A DNA stretch of 13,065 bases, from contig BQKZ01000624.1 in NCBI GenBank assembly GCA_036244855.1, forward strand, positions 121,443-134,507. The letters run 5' to 3'. Position 1 is the first letter of the stretch, and every line of letters begins with the position of its first letter. The notes under the pieces are model-generated. The model was given only the letters and a program-made list of their open reading frames with translations, had not been told where the DNA came from and made no database searches. Both the position numbers and the translations under genes were made by a program. The DNA comes from Temnopleurus reevesii. Lineage: Eukaryota; Echinodermata; Echinoidea; Temnopleuroida; Temnopleuridae. This document shows positions 7,400 through 13,065 of the stretch, piece by piece.

Positions 7400-7608
7400 A
7401 GGTGTGGTCACATCGGCCGAGCTGAGCTGTAGCGGTCCTTTAGCGGTAGAAATTTTAGTCTGTAATGACAGACCCTAGGCTTTCAGTGTGCATGCGTGAT
7501 GCAGGGTCTGCGCATGCACACATCAAAAGCCTAGGGTCTGTCCTTGCAGACTAAGTCCCTACCGCTCAAGGACTGCTACAGTTTCGCTTGGTCGGTGTGA
7601 CCACACCT
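7400..7608. mobile_element. Palindromic MITE, PIF/Harbinger-like, 209 bp
   Basis: The whole segment is one long inverted repeat with about 100-bp arms. The ends are AGGTGTGGTCACA and TGTGACCACACCT; inside, GACAGACCCTAGGCTTT pairs with AAAGCCTAGGGTCTGTC, and GCATGCG occurs in both arms near the centre. TTA flanks both ends (7397-7399 and 7609-7611), matching the 3-bp TTA/TWA duplications of PIF/Harbinger elements. It is GC-richer than its surroundings and has no coding capacity, so any movement would depend on a transposase elsewhere. The family assignment rests on the duplication only. Confidence 0.75.
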
Positions 7609-7611
7609 TTA

Positions 7612-8515
7612 GCTGTGGAAATAATATAAGCAGAGTCTAACAGAAAACAAGTTTGAATTTGTGCTTAAACTATGGTGTGACTGTTCATTTATAAATGTGT
7701 GAGGCAAGCACATGAAAGAACAATCTCTAAAAAGAGGCACACAAGTAAAGAACTCAAGAATACATATTAAAAATAAAATGAATATAGAGCAAAACCATTA
7801 TAGGAGGTGCAATCGTGCATATATACCTCCTGACCTTGACAACTGAAAAATAGGGATGACACTGCTAACAGCGATAAAGAAGTAATTTATTCCAATTGAT
7901 TTCTGATTTGATTGCTGTACAAATAATAATAATAATGATAATAATAATAGCAAAAATAATAAAATGCCAATCAAAACCATTGTTTCATACTGTGTGTCTT
8001 GCCAAATGCACAGACATTGTACAAACGAAAACTAAAAAGACAAAAAAATCTTCCCAATACAGCTTATTTGCAGTTGATTTGCAATTGATTGCAATGTAAT
8101 AGCAACACCACCATAGTTGTGTACAAGTACAGCAAAAAAAATGTATTTTTTCCACACAATTTTCGCAACTTATCAAAACATGCTACGCAACCAAATCTGC
8201 CATCCACGTTCTTTCACACTAAATCACGTTCCGCAACACGTTTTGTGCAAGGTAATCTGCTATAATATGTTGACTGCTTGACCTCAAGATATGCCATAAA
8301 ATTTGGGGTTCTGAGAAAATTAACGACCAATAAAATCATACATACGTTTATCACTACCATTAGAAATCTAGACATTATGCAATCCCTGGTTACAGGTGTA
8401 GATTTCACAAGAAAAATATTTGAACAAACACATTTTTTATGGTAGGTTTGTGGTACCTCTCCGCAAACTTTACTTCACACACATCGTTGTTAACCACACC
8501 ATGCAAACTTTGATC
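7612..8515. other. Probable intron, no gene seen
   Basis: Contains an AATAATAAT-type run at 7921-7950 and a TTGCAGTTGATTTGCAATTG repetitive patch near 8069-8095. The short open frames at 7798-7980, 7896-8099, 7985-8176 and 8214-8408 are low-complexity or unrelated to known families. Confidence 0.5.
7921..7961. repeat. (AAT)n microsatellite, imperfect
   Basis: AATAATAATAATAATGATAA with further ATAATAATAG units. Confidence 0.85.
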
Positions 8516-8519
8516 TTAA
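8516..8519. other. TTAA target-site duplication, left
   Basis: TTAA directly outside the left inverted repeat, matched by TTAA at 12083-12086. Confidence 0.7.
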
Positions 8520-8948
8520 AGGGAAAGACTAGTTTTGGGAGGAGGGCGCTTCAGATATTTAACTAGTTTGCGAGCTGCAGTAAAATTATTACCGTAATGC
8601 ATTTTTTCAATAGTAAATTAGAGCATGTTCATAGTCTGTTTGAATGAAATCGATCTAGAAATGGCTTAATTATCGCAAAATAAAATAACCTGGTGCGGTC
8701 GTACTTCCTCACAGAACATGCTTCACGTACAAAATGAATGCGAACCCACACACCACAGACAATACCACCGATCGCACCGCCAATTTCAGGCCGAAACTCT
8801 CCCGCGCTAAAGCACTTAGCACACCGCAGGAACGATGGCGTATTGACCTGTTCGACGTAAAATACATAGAATACGAACATAAATGTACTCCTAATATCCT
8901 ACATAGATATATTTAGGCATGTAAAGCAACTTGCGAATACATCAGCTC
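8520..8948 (+). repeat. Left terminal inverted repeat of the TTAA element
   Basis: Runs from AGGGAAAGACTAG to GAATACATCAGCTC. The middle (about 8690-8860) is distinctly GC- and CpG-richer than the rest of the window. A 60-codon plus-strand frame and an 83-codon minus-strand frame are open here and also in the right arm. The differences between arms change amino acids about as often as not, so neither frame looks coding. Confidence 0.85.
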
Positions 8949-9099
8949 ATTTAACATCAATTTCTGCATCCTGGTCATTACTAATCTATACCTTTAAAAG
9001 ATGTCAAGTTTGATGCCAAGAAATTTGTTTGTTGGTGGTTGGTCTCCAATTCCCATGAATTTGGAATTTGGAAGAGCAAATGCATACATTTTGCATATT

Positions 9100-9346
9100 A
9101 TAAGACATTGACCCCAATTTTATCCCATTTTATGTGGGGGAAAGACCCATACAAACATGAACAAAAGCATTACATAGTTATGACAAAGAAAGGGGGTTTC
9201 CCAATCTCCTTTTCAGTAAACTGAATGTGTCACATTTGAAAGGATTGATACAATGCACGGATGCTGTTGAAAAAAAATTGTACCGACCGAACGAGATTTT
9301 AACCTGCACCTTTTGGGTTGCTCAACCAGTGTCTTTCATAGCGTAA
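9100..9346 (+). pseudogene. Decayed non-LTR retrotransposon (L1/Tx1-like) fragment
   Basis: The frame from about 9102 reads KTLTPILSHFMWGKDPYKHE and then KHYIVMTKKGGF. After a -1 shift near 9200 it continues PNLLFSKLNVSHLKGLIQCT up to a stop at 9344. F-x-W-G-K, then a basic stretch, then KKGG-(L/F)-x-x-PNL is the typical order just after the reverse-transcriptase domain of L1/Tx1-type LINE ORF2 proteins. Only this short C-terminal piece is visible; the catalytic part is absent and the frame is broken. It lies inside the TTAA-flanked element, so it was captured or inserted later. The call rests on a short motif. Confidence 0.45.
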
Positions 9347-9977
9347 CTACATGTACTGGACCAACAATGTGTTCTCACTAGTTTCAAATTTTCACACAGC
9401 AGTAGCATGTGCAGGCATTTATACCCCATTATCGGTCACTTGAAGACGGTTAATAAATAAGTCAATTCTTTGTACATATTCATATAATAGACCTACATCC
9501 CTCAACAATTTGATCAATCTGTTTTGATAATGCAAGCTCTTGCCAAAACAACAAATGCCAGCAACATTCAATGAATAAATAATTTCAATGTCATGCATGT
9601 AAAATTCAACATGCATGCATGAATTGGTTTCCATATGAATGTTTTCATGATGCACACAATATGAAAAACAAGTTTATATGGAAGACTGTCTGGCACTCAG
9701 AATATTTTGGTTTGAGTAGCAATAGAATAGCATTGATAGAAAATAATATCCTGTAAATTGAATTTCTCCATCCTTTATTGTTGTGTTGATTGGCTTTATA
9801 CATAAAGCATGTAATTCAATAATGTCTGCTCTGAACATATTTACTGATTTTTCACCAAATATGTAAGCTGGAAAGGGTCTGATACAATAAGACTTAGAGC
9901 AGAAATCTGATGTAAATCAGGTATAAATGTACCGGGTTACACACACTAATGCACTGGTCCAATAAGCTGCACGCATA
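9347..9977. other. Transposon interior, no gene seen
   Basis: AT-rich, with ATGCATG-rich patches near 9590-9620. The minus-strand open frame at 9419-9655 has no recognisable similarity. Confidence 0.5.
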
Positions 9978-10190
9978 TTAAAGGGGAATTACACCCAGAC
10001 AATAATGTACTGTCAGTAAATGAAGAAAAATCAGATGAACAAACTGTGAAAATTTGAGCAAAATTGGATAATCCGTTCAAAAGTTATGAATTTTCAAAGT
10101 CNAACCCAGTTTCATTTTAACTGGAGCCGCTCTATATATAAAAAGGGGCAAGTAGATTTCAAATGCTTTCCATGTTAGAAATAATTAAGA
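9978..10190 (+). repeat. T2-motif repeat fragment (TTAAAGGGG end)
   Basis: It starts TTAAAGGGGAATTACACCC, again fitting the TTAAAGGRR motif. AAATTTGAGCAAAATTGGAT and CCGTTCAAAAGTTATGAATTTT follow, phrases I associate with dispersed repeats in echinoderm genomes. No inverted partner end (CCCCTTTAA) was found downstream, so the copy is probably truncated; the right boundary given is approximate. One ambiguous base (N) lies at 10102. Confidence 0.5.
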
Positions 10191-11051
10191 CTTTAAGTCG
10201 AGCCAAACATAAAAAAAAATGTATCAAATAATACATATTATGAAAATAAAGCAATCGTTGTTGAACTCTGCTTGAACTATTGTTGTTGTTTTTTCATTCA
10301 CAGTCGACATTTCTTTAAATTGAACTTAAAAAGAAACAAGCAAGCAAAATGACTAGGAAGATGCTTGCTTCAAGAAATGCATTTTACGGTAATGTGGGCT
10401 TGCTCTTTTCAGTCGTGCAAGTTGAAATTATGGCATTTTCATCCAAAATGGTAAACAATTTCCCCATGTTTAGTACAATTATAGCGTAATTCGAAAAAAA
10501 AGTATTACACAGAGAAATGATTAAGCTCTCCAAATTTATATAATCCTAACACACCATAATAATTTGTCATAAGTATTAGATGTTTAAAATGCATATCCAT
10601 ACAGTAATATGATATATAATCTTTATGTTATTTCACGCCCCTCTTGAGAGAAGAGTTGATCGACAACGAATCATATAACTCTGAGTAAATAAAACTTATT
10701 ATTATGATAATTATGATAAGCATGAGCGTACAACATTTGTTGTTTAAAAAATAGATAGATAGAAAATAACCTCATTGGTGCACATTTCAGCGCCATAGTA
10801 GATGCCATATTCACATATTCTCATAAAGAAATGAACAAAGCACACAAACAGAACGAGGTTGACAAATAGAGCTTGAATGAAGTGCATGACACCCAATATC
10901 GCATTTTAGCTTTCTACGTGAACTTTATCCGAAGTGATGAATTATCGAGTCATTTAGGTCTCATATAGTTTACGTATTTTAATATTACATATTATTCCAG
11001 AGTAAACTCATCTCTCAAGTATACATTAAATTTGTTGCGCATGTATTATTT
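10191..11051. other. Transposon interior, no convincing gene
   Basis: Apart from a 47-codon minus-strand frame at 10744-10887 (see findings) nothing stands out. Short ATTATTATGATAATTATGAT and ATAGATAGATAG runs are present near 10697 and 10751. Confidence 0.45.
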
Positions 11052-11070
11052 CCCCCCCCCCCCCTCCCCC
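11052..11070. repeat. C-rich homopolymer tract
   Basis: Thirteen C, one T, five C. Confidence 0.9.
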
Positions 11071-11653
11071 ACAAAAAAATGAATCTTGGATATGCCCAGC
11101 CTCACCTGTGCAATCTGAACAACAATATCATATTATCTGTCTATAGTTTAACACAAGGTACCTGGAAAGATTGATTTCTGGCCTGAACAGCTGTCTAAAA
11201 AGTCTATACATGTCACATGGTACAATTCACAAGCATTTATTAAAAACAAGATAATTGTACAGCATGCTACAGATTACTGTCGGAATAATGCTTGAACATA
11301 TTTTTCTGTTTTTCTGTCGTAGAAAGTGAATGTGAAGATATTTGTTGCAAAGCATAATGGTCTTAGTGGAATTCAACTAGTATCTATCAATCAGTCACTA
11401 AGGGCTCTTCCCCCCCCCCTCAAGAATGACTACTCTGAAAAATTGCATCGGTTGGTCAATTTTTTTTAGCAGTTTCGTGTATGAGAAGCAAAGTAAAAAT
11501 GCCATAACAAGGTTATATTTCACACATATATTTCTCATCTTGCCCAATAATTTTGATAAGATTTTTTGTGTGTGTGTGAAAAGCAAGAGAAAAAAGTTTT
11601 CAGAGGGTCAGTAGTTGTAGGCATCCAAACAATCTCTTTTTTGACTAAGACTC
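11071..11653. other. Transposon interior, no gene seen
   Basis: Contains a ten-C run at 11410-11419 and GTGTGTGTGTG at about 11568-11578. Overlapping short open frames on both strands at 11398-11614 are not supported by any similarity. Confidence 0.5.
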
Positions 11654-12082
11654 GAGCTGATGTATTCGCAAGTTGCTTTACATGCCTAAATATATCTATG
11701 TAGGATATTAGAAGTACATTTATGCTCGTATTCTATGTATTTCACGTCGAACGGGTCAATACGCCATCGTTCCTGCGGTGTGCTAAGTGCTTTAGCGCGG
11801 GAGAGCGTCGGCCTGAAATTGGCGGTGCGATCGGTGGTATCGTCTGCGGTGTGTGGGTTCGCGTTCATTTTGTACGTGAAGCATGTTCTGTGAGGAAGTA
11901 CGACCGCACCAGGTTATTTTATTTTGCGATAATTAAGCCATTTCTAGGTCGATTTTATTCAAACAAACTATGAACATGCTCTAATTTACTATTGAAAAAC
12001 TGCATTATGATAATAATTTTACTGCAGCTCGCAAACTAGTTAAATATCTGAAGCGCCATCCTCCCAAAACTAGTCTTTCCCT
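11654..12082 (-). repeat. Right terminal inverted repeat of the TTAA element
   Basis: Reverse complement of 8520-8948 with about 17 substitutions. Begins GAGCTGATGTATTCG and ends CTAGTCTTTCCCT. It contains the same GC-rich core. Confidence 0.85.
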
Positions 12083-12086
12083 TTAA
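12083..12086. other. TTAA target-site duplication, right
   Basis: TTAA directly outside the right inverted repeat, matching 8516-8519. Confidence 0.7.
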
Positions 12087-12229
12087 TGAGCACGAACTGT
12101 TAACCAGTTTTAATGATTCCTTCAGCAAAATCAATTCAATTTCAAAAAAAGAAAAGATTTTGAATTATTCCATTCACAATATCCAGCATATTTTAGACAG
12201 TTTGTTTTTAAATTATGGGTTATTTAATC

Positions 12230-12915
12230 CTAATTCATTCCGAGCAATAACCACATAATCTTGGTAGTGAATGTTGACTAATTTCCATGCAATTTGCAGT
12301 AAAAGGATAAATGTCATTAATGGGCAATACACAATGTACGTTATATTGCTTCAAATTATCTGGAAGCTATTTTTGCAGGCTTTAATATTATCTGATAGAT
12401 CTGGTGGATTTCAGTGTAGTACACCCACAAAATCCTGGCTGTGTACCAAGTATGTTGACTGAAGTTTTCAAGCACTTTGTAGTAATTAATGATTGGATAT
12501 TAAGTTAGATATTCATTAAGTATAGTAATCACTTGTGCTGAACTTTATGAAAGTAAATTTCAATATTCTTCTGTCTCTTAATTAACATGTTTCTCATTAT
12601 GGTTGGGGAGGTAGAGTTTTATGTATTTATGTAACCACATTATCTTATATCTGTAAAATTAACAAATTTTTCAAATAATTTGCAGTAAAATGAATGATTA
12701 AATATTAAGTTACATACTCGTTATTCATAGCATTTACTTGCGTTAAACTTTTCTCTAAGATAACTTCTATCAGGCTTTCTGCTCTTAATTAACCTGTATC
12801 TCCTTATGATCGGAAAGGGGGTGGTTTTGTGCAAATATAACAACATAATCCTAGCAGTGTATGCTAACTAATTTTTCAAGTAATTTGAAATAAAATCAAT
12901 GATTAAATATTAAAG
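12230..12915. repeat. Degenerate tandem array, 205-bp period
   Basis: AATGATT(GG/AA)ATATTAA occurs at 12488, 12693 and 12898, exactly 205 bp apart. Within the units TCTTAATTAACATGTTTCTC / CTCTTAATTAACCTGTATCTC and the ACATAATCYTxGxAGTGxATG...TTTTCAAGTAATTTG segment recur. More diverged earlier units are visible at about 12249-12310 and 12420-12487. At least two full and two partial units are present, satellite-like and without coding capacity. The array breaks off at about 12912, where unrelated sequence follows. Confidence 0.75.
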
Positions 12916-13065
12916 CCCATGTATAGTTTTGGTAAAGATTAAAGAAATGTGAATTTTGGGGATACATACCATGACATATAGTTTCTATACACATTTCAAG
13001 ATCATAGCATATTTTTCTACGAGCGAATTCTTTTGAAAATTTGAATTTGACCGTTAAATCGTATT
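12916..13065. other. Window end, no feature seen
   Basis: Unremarkable AT-rich sequence beginning AAGCCCATGTATAGTTTTGG; possibly the start of another dispersed repeat that continues beyond the window. Confidence 0.4.

Larger units (their letters stand above)
8520..12082. mobile_element. Non-autonomous DNA transposon, TTAA-flanked, 429-bp terminal inverted repeats
   Basis: The two ends are inverted copies: AGGGAAAGACTAGTTTTGGG at 8520 and the exact reverse complement ending at 12082. TTAA stands immediately outside on each side (8516-8519 and 12083-12086). Together the ends read TTAAAGGGA, fitting the TTAAAGGRR terminal motif of T2/Kolobok-type elements, which duplicate TTAA. The arms are both 429 bp (8520-8948 and 11654-12082) with about 17 mismatches and no gaps by eye, so about 96% identical. 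The 2.7-kb interior has no transposase-like frame. It holds a LINE remnant, another T2-motif repeat and C tracts, so it is either a deletion derivative with nested insertions or an element that captured host DNA. Confidence 0.75.

Noticed and set aside
8734..8916. Conserved 60-codon frame (and the opposite 83-codon frame) in both inverted arms
   Set aside because: Present in both arms only because the arms are 96% identical. Of eight differences inside the 60-codon frame five change the residue, so there is no sign of coding constraint.
6492..13065. Further upstream endophilin-B exons (N-terminal helix, early BAR)
   Set aside because: I looked on the minus strand for segments like LLQNKRLDLDA or GTEFGPGT with splice sites and found none. 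They may lie beyond the window.

Overview
The window looks like intronic DNA from an animal nuclear genome, AT-rich and full of short transposons. It carries part of one recognisable gene on the minus strand: an endophilin-B (SH3GLB1/2 family), a BAR plus SH3 membrane-curvature protein. Split exons with GT/AG sites, a tRNA-derived SINE ending in GCGCTATATAAAT, several foldback MITEs and Kolobok/T2-type TTAA elements suggest a marine invertebrate, most likely a deuterostome such as an echinoderm. The species is not determined.

Layout. 1-2349 is taken as intron between the SH3 exons (the last SH3 exon is not in the window). It holds a 76-bp tandem repeat that has been split by a foldback MITE. 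2350-2560 is a GC-rich exon encoding the proline-rich linker and the start of the SH3 domain. 2561-4968 is intron with three foldback or MITE elements and a full-length tRNA-derived SINE. 4969-6044 is an array of four copies of one BAR-domain exon, separated by spacers made of imperfect palindromes (ACCTGTCTAYAGTGGCCACTT type). 6402-6491 is the preceding BAR exon. From 6492 to the right end no further exon was recognised, so this is probably a long intron or 5' flank. It holds a 209-bp palindromic MITE, a 3.56-kb TTAA-flanked element with 429-bp terminal inverted repeats (8520-12082), a decayed LINE fragment and a 205-bp tandem array.

The reading phases fit a transcript 6402-6491 (phase 0 in, 0 out) -> one array exon (0 in, 2 out) -> 2350-2560 (2 in, 0 out). 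Each array copy, extended to its nearest in-frame AG, would enter in phase 0 and leave in phase 2. Any single copy therefore keeps the frame, and two together break it. The copies differ from each other only at synonymous sites, by eye at 7 positions. This is the most interesting signal in the window: possible mutually exclusive duplicate exons embedded in hairpin-forming repeats.
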